From: Adiantum capillus-veneris
Lineage: Eukaryota; Streptophyta; Polypodiopsida; Polypodiales; Pteridaceae
Assembly: GCA_014529385.2 (NCBI GenBank)
Contig: CM043952.1
Coordinates: 69,924,299-69,988,298 of the forward strand
Direction: 5' to 3'
DNA: 64,000 nucleotides
Shown in pieces: positions 33,624 to 46,079 of this stretch. How positions within the stretch are numbered: the first letter of the stretch is position 1; every line of letters begins with the position of its first letter. The notes beneath the pieces are model-generated. The model made no database searches, was not told the origin of the DNA, and saw only the letters and a program-made list of their open reading frames with translations. Position numbers and translations under genes: made by a program.

Positions 33624-34976
33624 GTGGAGAGAGATGCGGAAGTATGGATGGAAGCCATGGACGATTACTTTGAAGCTGCGGGAACCCAACCCGTAAATCA
33701 GACCATGCTTGCGATGTTCCGCTTGACTAGCGATTCCAAGATATGGTGGAAGCAACATTGCAGAGACCTGGACATTAAAGGATCTTCTCAATCTTGGGAA
33801 GACATCAAGGCTACGATAATGGGGCGTTATTTACCACCTGCCTATAGGACCTTAAGAATGAATGAATTCTTTTCAATTCGGCAGCTGAATTCAACTGTCG
33901 AAGAATACTATGCAAAGTTTGTCACTCTTCGGAGATATGCTCCTAAGATGACCTTGGAACAACAGGTGGCAAGGTTCTGTCAAGGACTAATCGATCCCTT
34001 GAACACTCGGCTAGAGGCTCTCAGGCCGTCAACACTACAGGATGCCTTGTTGAGGGCTAAACCTCTAGCTCTCGAAGTACAAAAGGCTAATCAAAATAGG
34101 AGGAATCATTGGGCAAAGAGGGCAAGGAACACTGCTTGGGACAACAGACCAGCCAACCAAACCTATAACCATCGCTCTATTGTGGCTACCACCACAACCA
34201 TGGAGTTCCCTGATGTTCGATGCTATGGTTGCGGCGAGCATGGACACTACAGATCCAATTGCCCCAGGAACATTCATGCAACCAACGCCAATGCCATACC
34301 CTTGAATACCCGTGGGCATGGCCAAGCTAATGGAAGAGGAGGACGCGGAACAATGAACAGAGGGCGAGGGCGTGGAGCTATCACCAGAGTGAATGCCGCA
34401 GTAGTACAACCAACTGTGGGTGATGAAACAGTGGAGAGAGCAACCCTACATGCTGCAATTGACAATCCCAATGGTTGCGAGCAATGCGCAATCATTCATA
34501 TGCCAGGATCTCTCAGAGGTGAACAAGTTAACTTCCTTATAGATTGTGGCAGTACTCTTTCATTTCTTTCACCCAGATGCATGAGAAAACTTAAGCTAGA
34601 TAAGTATCCATCAAGCAAGCTAGTTGTCGAGTTAGCAAACGGCAAGGAGGTAGTATCTCAACACTCTGTAGGCAAAATTGACTTTGATTTAGGGGGACAC
34701 CCAACTTTTGCCCAATTTCAAAACCTACCCTTAGGATTCTTTGATGGGATACTAGGGATGGACTGGTTAAAGCAAAATAAGGCCCATATCCATTATGCAC
34801 AAGGAAACTTTACATTTACAGATAACTTGGGTAATGAAGCCTTAATTCAGGGGGAAAATGGGAGACCTAGGGCTATTCTAGTTAAGTCCAGCAGACTCTT
34901 GAAGGGACTAAGGAAGGGTCAGCAAATATATGCAGTTAAACTCAATAAGGTGGACCAATCAGATACCTCACTTTGA
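33624..34976 (+). mobile_element. Element B gag and protease (fossil)
   Basis: Gag domain at the start (VWMEAMDDYFEAAGTQPVNQ, WWKQHCRDLDI, STVEEYYAKFVTLRRYAPKM), a zinc knuckle CYGCGEHGHYRSNC at about 34220-34261, a Gly/Arg-rich stretch (GRGGRGTMNRGRGRG), then a retropepsin region with FLIDCGSTLSF (about 34536) and LGFFDGILGMDWL (about 34734). Typical of Ty3/gypsy chromoviruses. Confidence 0.9.
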
Positions 34977-34985
34977 CCAAACTGG

Positions 34986-35920
34986 TTGAGGGAGTATGAT
35001 GACGTATTCCCTGAAGACCTTACGAATCTTCCACCACACAGAGAGGTAGATCATGAGATTGAGACTATCCCTGGGTGTGAACCTATCTCAAAAAGACCTT
35101 ATAAAATGTCACTTCCGGAGGCCATCGAACTCAAAGAACAACTTAGGCAACTCATTGAGCAAGGATTCATTCGACTCAGTACTTCTCCTTGGGGTGATCC
35201 AGTTCGTTTTACGAAGAAGAAGGATGGGACCTTAAGGCTATGCATAGACTACCGTGGGCTAAATCAGGTAACTGTCAAAAACAAGTATCCAATTCCAAGG
35301 ATCGACGAACTCTTGGACAAGCTCCACGGCGCCAAAATATTTACAAAGATTGATCTAAGGTCAGGATATTACCAAATCAGGATCAAGGAATCAGATATTC
35401 CAAAGACAGCTTTCAACACCAGGTATGGACACTACGAATTCACAGTAATGTCTTTTGGTCTAACAAATGCTCCTGCAAGCTTCAATCGACTCATGCAGGA
35501 TATTTTCAAACCTTACCTGGACGACTTTGTCTTGGTTTTCTTTGATGACATTCTAGTCTATTCTAAGAATGAAACAGATCACAAGGAACATGTTCGCAAA
35601 GTACTTGATCTCCTTCGAGAACACCAGCTTTACGCTAAAGAGAGCAAGTGCACTTTTTGCTCACCAAAGGTCAACTAACTTGGATTTGTCATTTCGGCTG
35701 AAGGGATTTCAGTGGACCCAAAAAAAGTCAAGGACATCATTGACTGGCCTCAACCATCCACTGTCAGCGAAGTAAGGAGATTTCTTGGAATAACGGGATG
35801 GTACAGGATTTTTGTCAAGGATTATGCACGTATTGCTGCACCTTTGACGGAACTCCTGAAGAAAGGAATGAGGATCGATTGGAAGACCGAGCACGAGTCT
35901 AGTTTTGCTAAGCTAAAATA
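34986..35920 (+). mobile_element. Element B reverse transcriptase (fossil)
   Basis: RT blocks in order: [53 protein letters not shown], and the catalytic FFDDILVYS (about 35540-35566). These are followed by the RT connection (DWPQPSTVSEVRRFLGITGW, about 35745). Confidence 0.95.
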
Positions 35921-35924
35921 ATTC

Positions 35925-36359
35925 TTGGTCTCAGCTCCTATTTTAAAGCTTCCAGACTTCAGTAAAGAATTTGAAGTAGCGACAGATGCTAGTAGGTTTG
36001 CTCTAGGCGGAGTTCTTACTCAAGAAGGAAGACCGGTGGCGTATACTTCGCGAAAGCTGAGGGATCACGAGAAGAATTATCCCACTCATGATCTGGAACT
36101 TTTAGCAGTTATATATGCACTGAAGTTATGGAGACATTATCTTCTTGGACGCAAGTTTCAGTTGGTTACAGACCACAAGAGTTTAAAGTGGATTTTTACT
36201 CAACCCATTCTCAATATGCGACAACGGCGATGGATAGAGCTATTACAGGAATATAACCTTGACATAAAGTATAGACCAGGGAAGGAAAACACAGTTGCAG
36301 ATGGTCTTAGCCGAAAATCGTTTCTCGGAGCTATCTCTATTCCAAATAACCTTATCTAG
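35925..36359 (+). mobile_element. Element B RNase H (fossil)
   Basis: FEVATDASRFALGGVLTQ, YPTHDLELLAVIYALKLWRH and LVTDHKSLKWIFTQ carry the Asp, Glu and Asp positions of gypsy RNase H, ending in YRPGKENTVADGLSRK. Confidence 0.95.
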
Positions 36360-36404
36360 GATAGAATCAAAGAAGCATCCCTCGAAGATCCAGAGTACCA
36401 ATGT

Positions 36405-37560
36405 ATGGCTTCATTAGTCCAGCAGAATAAGATGCCTGAAGCTAAAGATTACTCTCTTATGGGAGGATGTCTTTACTACAGACATAGACTCTGTGTACCC
36501 AGAGACCCAGCTTTAAAGAAGGCCATTCTATATGAAGCACACGATAGCCCTACATCCGCACACCCAGGCTATGCTAAAACTCTTCACGCCGTCAGAAGGA
36601 GTTATTTCTGGTCTGGAATGAAAGGAGACATACTTCGCTATGTGAGGCAATGTCTTTCTTGTCAACGGATAAAGGCCGAAAGGATCAAATTACCAGGGCA
36701 ACTTCAACCTCTTGACATACCCCAGATGAAGTGGGAATGCATCAGTATGGATTTTGTTACAGGGTTACCTTCTACAAGAGGTTATGATTCTGTTTTCGTG
36801 GTTGTTGACATGCTCACAAAAGTGGCTCATCTAATACCCGTAAAGACAACCTTTATTGCTTCAAATATTAATCGGGTATTCATCAAGGAGATTTTCAGGC
36901 TACATGGTCTACCCAAGCGTATTGTCAGTGATAGAGATGCCAAGTTTACATCAAAATTTTGGACTTCTCTTTTCCAATCTATTGGGTCACAATTAGCTTT
37001 CAGTTAAGCATACCATCCACAAACAGATGGGCAAACTAAAAGAGTTAATCAAGTCATTGAGGACATTCTCAGAGCCTATTGTTCGCAAGAACCAAAGAAG
37101 TGGTTACAATATCTACCTTTGGTAGAATATGCTTATAACTCTTCCGAACACAGAAGCATTGGAATGTCAACTTTCAAAGCTCTTTATGGACAGGACTATT
37201 TAGCACCACTGAACTTTTCAGATCCAACCATCAGAGTAGAAGCCTCTAGAAAGATGTTAGAAGATATGGAAGCACAGACTAGAGCCATTCGCCAAGACAT
37301 TTAGGCAGCTCAAGATAGGCAGAAGCACTATACGGATAAGAACCGCACAGATAGAACTTTCAAGGAAGGAGATAAGGTTTTTCTCCGAGTCCGACCTAAG
37401 AAAAGCAATTTATCGCTAGGCAGATACAAGAAGCTAAGCCCAAGGTATTGTGGAGATCGTTAAGGTTGTAAGTGACCAGGCCTACAAGCTAAAGTTACCT
37501 GCAAACTTGAAGGTTCATGATGTATTCCATGTCAGCTTACTCAAACCCTATATTCCCAAT
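36405..37560 (+). mobile_element. Element B integrase (fossil)
   Basis: Zinc-binding part with H and C pairs (EAHDSPTSAHPGYAKTLHAV, then CLSCQRIK), catalytic core with ISMDFVTGLPSTRGYDSVFV and IVSDRDAKFTSKFWTSLF, and a C-terminal part with KVHDVFHVSLLKPYIPNPDQ (about 37510-37565). Confidence 0.95.
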
Positions 37561-37599
37561 CCTGATCAATTCTTGGACTCAGATCAGATAGTCATGCCA

Positions 37600-37776
37600 G
37601 CACAAGGAGTTCTCGAGCTCCAACCTGACTATGTACTTGAAACAAGGGAAAGAAAGTTACGCAACAGAACTATCACGGAGCATCTAGTAAAATGGAAGGA
37701 TTACCCTGAAGAAGATGCAACTTGGGAGGACGAATCGACACTCTTAAAAGATTACCCAAACTCATTCTTGAGATGA
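37600..37776 (+). mobile_element. Element B chromodomain (fossil)
   Basis: After the integrase: PDYVLETRERKLRNRTITEH, VKWKDYPEEDATWEDESTL. The aromatic and acidic pattern (LVKW.. and ATWE) is the chromodomain typical of chromoviruses, which is thought to steer insertion to heterochromatin. Confidence 0.9.
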
Positions 37777-37797
37777 GAACATCTCAAATTTTTCACG

Positions 37798-37807
37798 TTG
37801 GGGAGGT
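37798..37807 (+). other. Polypurine tract of element B
   Basis: ttggggaggt directly before the 3' LTR start at 37808. Confidence 0.7.
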
Positions 37808-40586
37808 TGTAAGGTCTCTGACCCGATCACAATTAGAGCACCCTTGTACCACGAAATGAATACAATGGAATAAGTTACTATTTTTAGCAGTTTTCCAGAT
37901 TCTGTCAGTGCCATGATGTTTAGAATGTTATAAAGCTTCAAAATGTGAATTAAAATAATTTTTGTAAAAAAGTTCTAAAAATAGTAAGTTTTTGGTCACC
38001 CGACCCGCCCAGTCTCAACCGTCTCGAAAATCTGCACCCCTACCCCGAATTTGAAAAAAATGCATTTTCGGACCCCGGGGGGGCTGCTAAATATGGCAGG
38101 TACTCAGACCCGTACTTCTTAGTTAGAGCTTAGTATAGCAATTTACGCCATCAAAATCCGACTCGTATGAGCCGTTTTAGCCTAAAACCCATTTTTCACA
38201 AAATTGTCCGGGAGGCACCAGGGGCCCGAGGCTGTGTGGGAACAGGTCCCAGCCCACTCCAGACCTACTTTAGCAGCTAGGGGGCGCCCTCTTGCTTTGT
38301 GGGAGTCTTGGGGAAGCTGCCAAGCCTGCAACTCAGTGTGAGAGTCAGTTTACTGAGCCAACTGGACACTTGGTGGGTAGGCAACTGGACTTGCCATGCA
38401 AGGACTGAGTGCTCACCCAGATGCATTTAGCAACACAAATCGATTTTCAGCCTGTAGGAGCCTATTTAAAGGCCTACACACACACACACAGACATATATG
38501 CTCACACACATACATTGCATACTCACACACCTACACACTAGGAAGGTGCTGCCGGCACACACACAGCTTTTGAAGGAAAAGCAAGGAGGGAGGTGCTGCC
38601 GAAATTCCCATCTTTAGGGTTCATTGCATCAGAAATTTAAGAGGATTCTCAGCCCCTAATCACGGTAATTATGGTTTAATTACTGCTCTTCTTAATCTCA
38701 TCATTACCCACTCATAATTCTTGTCTACTATGCCTACTTTTAGCTATAATTCTCTATAGCTGCTCTCTAAGTTTTCATAGCTATACTTCATTACATAATT
38801 ATCATTCATTTAGTTAATTTATTCAGCCATTCATCATCCTTAATCAAGGATTAATGCATGATTAGGAAAGATTCTCTCTCTAGGCGGTATAGTCAATAAA
38901 TTGTCAGCTGATAATAGTGTAGATTTGTGAGAATTCAATCTTTCACTACTCAATAGAGTTGTAATTAAATTATACTTAATCTTCTCCCACATTTAGATGC
39001 GACTAAGGCTGAAAATTAATCCTCCATTAGTCCAATAAGAAGAAGGTTTTTCCATCACACATACCTGCGATCACTCTGCACCTTCATATTGCTCTAGGAA
39101 AATGAATGAGCTTGCTTACTTCATATCTTTCGTGAATCAATTAGAAAAACTCTGAATTTCTTAATCATCTAAGCCAAGTAATTAACCTTAGAGTCGTTTC
39201 CCATAGGGTGGATACAGAATTACCCTTAAAAATTGCTAGGGCAAAAAGGGAAAAATCTAACCTCGTGCATAAGGAGGAGTCTTTAATAAATCTAATCTGC
39301 CGATTGGTTTGTCATGTTACTCTCGGACCTTAGTTCTTTTTTTTCCAAGTCTATCATTTAAGTAGTGATAAAAATGGCCCCGGTTAAGAGAACTCGCTTC
39401 AATGGAGCCCACGACCGCGAGGCGGAAACAAGCAATGTCAACGGAAAAGGAAAGGCTCCCATGGAATACCGGCCATCTCACGGGCTATTGACAAAGAAAT
39501 GGAAGAGGTAGGTCCCAATTTCTATTCAATTTGTTTAATTAACATTGCATACGATTAGTTAGGAATGAACATATCCCCGAACATGTTGGAGAAATCCGAC
39601 AGAAACCTCGGCATTGAATGCATAGTACATTTAAGTATAAAGTAGGAAAGAAATGATTGATGGGTATGCTGTTTGCAAGAGGAAAGAATGCTTGCTAGGA
39701 AAAGTTTAGCTCGACATGTTCATTTTATTTTCAATGTTGAATCAGTCCTGACCCCCCTACTGATCACAGGGGGCAGAGTTCCTTGTTAGAGCTCATGAAT
39801 CCACGACTTTCTTTCTATGCGGTGGATACCCACGACTTGCTTTCTATGCGGTGGGAACCCACGTCTTGCTTTCTATGCGGTGGGAGTGTCCATGACGTGC
39901 TTTCTATGCGGTGGACATACCTAGTTGTATGGGCAGCTAGGCGACAACGGGAGGAGTGAACTCTCGCTGGAGGGGGGATGTTGTATCTCCAGAGCATTGG
40001 AACTTTTATGAATAAGTTTGAGTAGAATTTTTACTAGAATTCTGTCTTGGTGTTGTTTGCAATACTGGTTGAAGGGCTGTTTTAACGGACCATGTGATTC
40101 AGAATTAAACAAGGAATATCTATGTTGAACAACCTTTGTGGTAGTAATTAGGTCACACGAGGAAGTGTGAGTGTGGGGGTGGAAAGTGGGGGCTTGGCTC
40201 GGGTTGCCAATGCCTACGAGATGGGTGGTCCCGATTGGTCGGGAACTCTCTGTCCCCATAGTGCTTACTCGATATTGGTATTACTCATTGCCCCTAGAGC
40301 GGCGAATCCTCGAGAGTACGTGCCTCTGAAACATGGGGAAAAAGGCACTCGGGGTTTCTCTCCTCTTGGAAGGTGGGTCTTAGGATCACTAGATAGTTAA
40401 GTACGCTTCCCCTGCGAGGTGGAGCTAGATCTCGTTGCTAGTAGGCTCGAACTCGACTCACTTTGTGATGAGAGGTCGTCCGCTAGTTGAACCTTGAACC
40501 ATTTTGTTTACTTCCGCTATAGATCTAGTGGCCACCAGGTTTACCATCAGATCCGTTGTTTGATACGACGGGGTGGGGACCTCACA
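37808..40586 (+). repeat. 3' LTR of element B
   Basis: Near-identical copy of 29941-32696, ending ggggacctcaca. The main length difference is an insertion within the CA-rich tract near 38485-38510. Repeats of the 5' copy (39801-39915) and the short ATG frame (39374-39511) are preserved. Confidence 0.95.
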
Positions 40587-43489
40587 ACAATTTTGGGTTC
40601 AATCGGATCAAAATTGGTATAAATATACTCAGTTTACAGGTTGCAATTTAGACCTTTGATTTTGCTAAAGTCGAATCTGAAAGTCAAATTTTGGCTCCCG
40701 TAGCATGATTTAAAGTGATACAGAGAGACCAATCACCAAAGTTCTTAAGAGCTCTACTGTCTTTATAGAAGAATATCTAACTTGATTAATTTTGTACAGG
40801 AATCAGGTTGCAGACCAGGAATCAATGGCTTGGCAGAAAGTTGCAATTGAATCGAGTGGAAATTGACGACAATTCAATCCAAAGGTGAGTACTCTATCCA
40901 GGGCTTCATAAGTCTATATGAACCTTAGATGTAGTCGTGTACTAGGAAATCAGGGCATACTCGGAGAAACCTCCAGTAGAGTATCTACCGAAGAAAGCAT
41001 GAATCAAGGAAATTCCTTGGACACAATTCCTGAAGAAGTCTCAAACACTTTTTCATATTCAACATCCGAAATGTCTTCTTACTCGACTCACTCAAAAACC
41101 GGAACGACAGTGCGCTATAAGCATATACTATCTTTTTACAAGACTAACCGTCATGGAGCCCAGGTTTATTTGGACCCTAACGACGAGTATGCTATTTGCA
41201 TTGATGACCATGGTATTGAGTTCGAAGAAGAGGTTAGAGCAAACAAACAAGGAAAAATGTACATGGATCGAAACAGAACTCAGTATTAATTACAGGTCGA
41301 AAACCCTGATATGATAGAAAAATGGGGGTTAGAAGTAAACACTATAATCCCAGATATGTTAGCAAAAGAAGGACCACCAACTTTGGAATTCGAGGGATAC
41401 GATCAAGTAGAGTTGAAGCCTTTGAAATGGCGTAGTATGGATAATCCTAGGATCGAGGTCTATTGCTGGGAAGATAGAAACATAAAAGATCTTTTGTGGA
41501 CTTCTCATGCCAAACTAGGACAATTAACGGCGATGAAGATCATCTATATCTTCAAGATCAAAGATAAGGGATCAACAGACCTACCAACCTCCTGTTTAGG
41601 GATTGTTATGATGACTCCTCGGGAGGTAGAACAAACCAAATACCAAGGGTATTCCATACGGGATTGGATATTGGGGCAAGGACCAAAAACAATTCCAAGG
41701 GATGAACACCGTGAGAGATTATCTGAGAGTAATGTGAAGAAACCAGAAACCACCTCATCACGTAGAAAACTGGGTGACACTAAGGCCAGTCCAGGGCTAC
41801 ATGAGTCACTATTTCCAACAGACTGGTTTGAAGGACTCGGAACGGGACCAACTCCTAGAAGACCTGGAGTTGAACCAAATAGACGTGTCAGACCATCTAA
41901 TTTTCAAAAATGGATCAGAAAATACAGTGGATCAGGGGATCCATATGACCACTTAGCAAGCTTTAAGCAAGTGCTAAGAGCAGAGCGTATATTCGATTTC
42001 CATACTCAATTCGAGGGGTTTGGAATGACATTAGAAGGAAAAGCTTTGACATGGTTCCAAAACATTCCACCAAGGTCAATCATGGACTTGAACACATTAG
42101 CTCAAGGATTTGTAGCTGCTTGTTCCAAAACGGGGATTAAACATAATACGGTAGCTCAAATCTACAGGTTTAAACAGAAACATGGTGAGTCTGTTAGGGA
42201 TTGTGCAACTCGAATGAAACAATACATTGCCAGATGCCCAGAGATGGAGATACCTGCAGAAGAACAACTTGTATCTTTGTTTCTGGGGGAACTGATAAAC
42301 AAAGAACTTCATGCTACACTCTATAGTAAAAAGAATACAAGCCTAGAAGCGTGTGTGTCTGGTGCTATTGACCTAGGAGACATTGTGAGATCTTCAATGA
42401 AGAAGATGTCCCTAAGAGTAACCAAAGTGAGAAGACAGCATCCGTTAAACCAGCACAAGTGGGAACGGCTGCTATGAACCATTCTCAGCCATAGAAGATA
42501 TGCTAAAAAGGATGAACGACATGATGAACAAAAAGTACCTATGAGAGGACCAGGACAAGGGATACCTCCACAAGGACAACCAATTAGGCCACAAAAATGG
42601 TGTGCAATGAGAGAAAAATGGACCAACCATGAGACCCACAAGTGCTACTACAGACCAAAGTATAATGGGAATATTCAGTACATGCCCATGAGGCCACAAG
42701 GACAATCCATACACAGATATCAGCCTAATATGGCCCAAGCTCAAAGAACACCAATGGGTATGGAAAGACCTCAACCTGTGTTGGGACAACAACCTCCGTA
42801 TCCAAGACATAATGCAGTTCCTGTAAAGTACATGCACTCGAAAGGAGTCATAGATGAACAAGCATTAGTGCTTGTTACACCCTATGCAGAGCCTAGTCCA
42901 TCTACAATAATGGTAGAAGGAGATTGGTATAGTCCACATCCACCACCAATGGAAGAAACCATGACTTATGCTCCACCAGATCTCACAACAATGTATTATG
43001 TAGCTAATCAAGGTGTCATACCTCCCATGGGAAGACCCATGATGAAGCCTAGAACAGGAAACTGTCATAACTGTGGTGCTGATGACCATTGGAAGAACGA
43101 ATGTCCAGAGCCTGACAAAAACCTCAAACCAATTAAGGCCTATTGCATACAATGTTGCAAAAAGGGAGGACACTTTCCAAAAGATTGTCCTAAGAATCCT
43201 TTGAACAAGGGAAAAACTGTCTTAAACGTAGTCCAAGTGATGCCTAGTAGCTCATTAGAGAGTGAACCGATTGTTCCAATCAAGGTAATCTCTAGAGCCC
43301 ACGAAAAGAAAAAGAAACACAACTTCTCTGATGATTCAAAGAACACGAAAGTTTCTTCTAAAAGAATCAAAAGGAGCAGAAGCAAAAGATATGAGATGAA
43401 AAAACAAAAACAATGAGTTGAAAACGAAGAGAAAGCAAAAATACTAGCCCATGACAAGTTGAAAGAAACTGGCAGTGAATTCAAGGAAA
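40587..43489 (+). mobile_element. Element A gag region before the C insertion (fossil)
   Basis: Leader end, then coding-like sequence from 40918. An N-terminal domain (TTVRYKHILSFYKTNRHGAQ; GKMYMDRNRTQY) corresponds to the first ORF of element C. A gag domain follows (YSGSGDPYDHLASFKQVLRA, about 41930; GFGMTLEGKALTWFQNIPP), then three zinc-finger-like motifs: KWCAMREKWTNHETHKCYY (about 42597), CHNCGADDHWKNEC (about 43063) and YCIQCCKKGGHFPKDC (about 43141). The gag is interrupted by C at 43489 and resumes at 62483. Confidence 0.85.
43485..43489. repeat. Target-site duplication of element C, left copy
   Basis: ggaaa immediately before the 5' LTR; the identical ggaaa follows the 3' LTR at 62483-62487. 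Confidence 0.95.
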
Positions 43490-43718
43490 TGTTGAGCCAG
43501 CAGAGGAAGTGTTGAGCCAGCAGAGGATCACACCCACATTTTTGCTCACACCCATCATTTTGTAACCATTGATTGTAATAAATGTCTTTCCGACATTAAT
43601 TTTGATTTGAGCCATTCATTAAGTAACGGGACTCAATTGAGTTTCCAGCTTGTAATCCCGAAGTAATTTCACCTGTTGATGTAAATAATTAGAGATGTTC
43701 TCACCTCCAAGGCTGAGG

Positions 43719-43726
43719 TATATAAG
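43719..43726 (+). promoter_or_regulatory. TATA box of element C LTR
   Basis: tatataag; same position in the 3' LTR at 61743-61750. It is followed about 75 bp on by a GA repeat. Confidence 0.7.
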
Positions 43727-43798
43727 CCAAAGTTTTGTAACCTAAAGGAGATTCAATGATTAATCAAAGTGAGTTTTTGAGCGCCGTGACTCTGTCTA

Positions 43799-43820
43799 AG
43801 AGAGAGAGAGAGAGAGAGAG
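43799..43820 (+). repeat. GA microsatellite in C LTR
   Basis: About eleven GA units; expanded to about seventeen in the 3' LTR (about 61822-61856). Confidence 0.9.
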
Positions 43821-44448
43821 TCTTATCTTCTTGCTACGCGAGCTACGGGGACGCCATTGAAGAAGCGACACCGCCATTGTGTTAGCAACGGTGAGAGCTA
43901 CGCACAGATACCAAGAGTACGCGCTATCGGCTTCTATGTGTGGTAAGTTCCTATGAGCTGCGGTGTGAGTTTTCTTCCAACTCGTGTGTCGGAATAGAGC
44001 GTGCAGCATATCTATAGAACCACAACGAGTAGAGCTACGCATTAGTACCATCGGGGTCAAGTTTCGGTCACCTGTATTTTTCGGCCTGTCTTCATACGCG
44101 TTTGCCGCACGGAGTGGTTATAGGTTGATTTTGCAGTTCAAGTCTTTAGGGAGTTGTTCTTACCTAGTGTATAGACTTCCCCTTGAGTTTGAGATCGATT
44201 CAATGATTTTAGATCCTGTTTCGTATAGCATTCGTTCGTAGTACGGATTTCAGTCACTTGCGGATTTTAGAACTTAGATTTGATTTCCTTAGTAGTGATT
44301 GTCATTAGAAGGTCGAGTAGGTGATTTGACACCCACCTAGTTGTTTCCATGCGCCTGCAGGTCAAGCTCCGTCCTCGTTTGACAAATTCTGTTGTTGGTT
44401 GAGTTCTCGCTATTTAGCTTCCGCTAGCGGCGTAACCGCCTTAACATT

Positions 44449-44466
44449 TGGCGCCGCTGCCGGGGA
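44449..44466 (+). other. Primer-binding site of element C (tRNA-Asp type)
   Basis: TGGCGCCGCTGCCGGGGA, two bases after the LTR; one difference from the expected complement of plant tRNA-Asp. Confidence 0.85.
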
Positions 44467-46079
44467 CGAGAGCCCTAAGTAGGTGACCTTAGACTAATCC
44501 TATGAGGTGAGTCGTATAAACTACTTTGTATCCTTTAGTTAGAAAAGATCTAGGAGTGGTGGACTCCGAAGGTCTCGAGAGATACTAGGAAGTGGGGTAT
44601 TCCTGGGTCTTCCGTGTTGACAATATTTTTAGTTTAGCTTAGATTAGATTGTTTTTGATGGTGTTTAAGTGGTTGTTGACATAAAAAGCATTTGCTACTC
44701 CTTGTGTGGTAGTAAATCTCTTTATATTTTCAATTGCAAAAAATCCATTTTATGATTAGAAGTAGCTTAGGTAGGGCCTGATTTGATCCTGATCTAGAGC
44801 TATCAATTGGTGTTCTATTTGCTTGATGTGTTTGATTGCATGTTAGATCACTGAAAAAGTCGCTTTGGTAGTGAAATATGCAATAAACAAAGTTCAAAAA
44901 AAAAAATTGTGTAACTGATTGTTGCTGAGCACTTAAAAGAGCTATTGGAAGAGTTCTGTGTTGAAAAACTGGAAATCTGCAACTTTAGACATCATACGCG
45001 TATGATGTCTTAGGACCTAAACAGAGACTAAAATTGAAAATTTGACATTGCCAGAGTGTTTAGAAGGGGGGTTTTACCCTAAGATCAACTTAAAACAAGA
45101 GCATTAACACTCAAAGAAACCCAAAAAGACAAGTCGGAGTCCAAGAAACGCAAAGAATAGGAAATTTTGGATTCAGATCTTGTTTTTACATTCAAACCTG
45201 ACAAAAACACTTGAAACTCAATTATAAACATTGGAGAAGGCTTAAAACCAAAAATAGTCAAAATCTGGGACAAAAGACATCATACGCGTATAATGTCTTT
45301 TGGCACATCCACTGCTTATTTTTGATATCTGACCTGACAAGATTGTTACAGGCACTGTAGGAAGCATAAATATCAAGTTTGGACCCAAATTGATGAAAAA
45401 TACATCATACGCGTATGATGTCTTTGACCTAATTTTGGACATATTTTGATACTTTGCTAACACAGATCCATTGTAATAGTTGTCTAGAGGTTATATTTCA
45501 AGTTTCATCCCATTTGGATCACAATTGACCCAAAAAACAAGTCAAAAGCGGAAAATTGCCAAGAAAAGCCTAAATTAGCCATAACTTGCTCAAACAGAGT
45601 TCAAACTGAATTTTGTGAGTGAACAGAGCATAAAGGGGCCACTGAGAGTGAGCATAACCAAAATAGTCAAAATCGGTGAAAAAAGACATCATACGCGTAT
45701 AATGTCTTTTTCAGCATAACTGCGACAAAATTCTCACTTGATGAAACAGAAGTTGTCCAACTGACAAGATTAAACAATTGACCAAGTATCAGTCAGTTTG
45801 GATCAATTCTGACCACAAAAACTTGGGGAAAACAAATTGCCGAGACGGAAAAGTTACAGTCCTTTAGGGGAATTGATGAATTTGAGATCGGGTAGGAATC
45901 TCCGGAATAATCAACCAAAACAAGGGGAACCAGCAAGTGTCATATCAACCGAGGGAAGTGTAAACCAAAGTTGGGTGCAACCATAAGAGCCGATCTTTGA
46001 AGGAAGTGTTTCTGATACTTCTTCGGAGAGGTCTTACGAGATTTTCACCGAACACTCGAACAGGAACAACAGAGAAAAT
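44467..46079 (+). other. Element C 5' leader
   Basis: Non-coding, 1.6 kb. It holds four copies of the C palindrome between 44987 and 45707, and no convincing gene. Confidence 0.7.
44987..45707. repeat. 5' palindrome array of element C
   Basis: Four copies of a 24-bp palindrome, AGACATCATACG followed by its reverse complement, at 44987, 45275, 45400 and 45684. The first is perfect; the others have one changed base. Start-to-start spacing is 288, 125 and 284 bp, while the sequence between copies is largely unalike. Confidence 0.95.

Larger units (their letters stand above)
29941..40586 (+). mobile_element. Element B: Ty3/gypsy chromovirus (fossil)
   Basis: About 10.6 kb with LTRs of 2,756 and 2,779 bp, initiator-Met primer site, an unusual leader ORF, gag with zinc knuckle, protease, RT, RNase H, integrase and chromodomain, and a purine tract before the 3' LTR. 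The LTRs differ by roughly 1% by eye, including a short insertion in a CA tract, so the insertion is young. The element is broken at about four or five points. It lies within the leader of element A. Confidence 0.95.
43490..44446 (+). repeat. 5' LTR of element C
   Basis: Starts tgttgagccagc, with an internal near-repeat of that start 21 bp on, and ends ccgccttaaca. It contains a TATA box (tatataag, 43719-43726) and a GA microsatellite (about 43799-43820). Confidence 0.95.

Noticed and set aside
44987-45707. Palindrome arrays as a CRISPR array
   Set aside because: Eukaryotic setting, no cas genes, spacers of about 260 bp and of uneven length, and repeats lie in non-coding parts of a retrotransposon.
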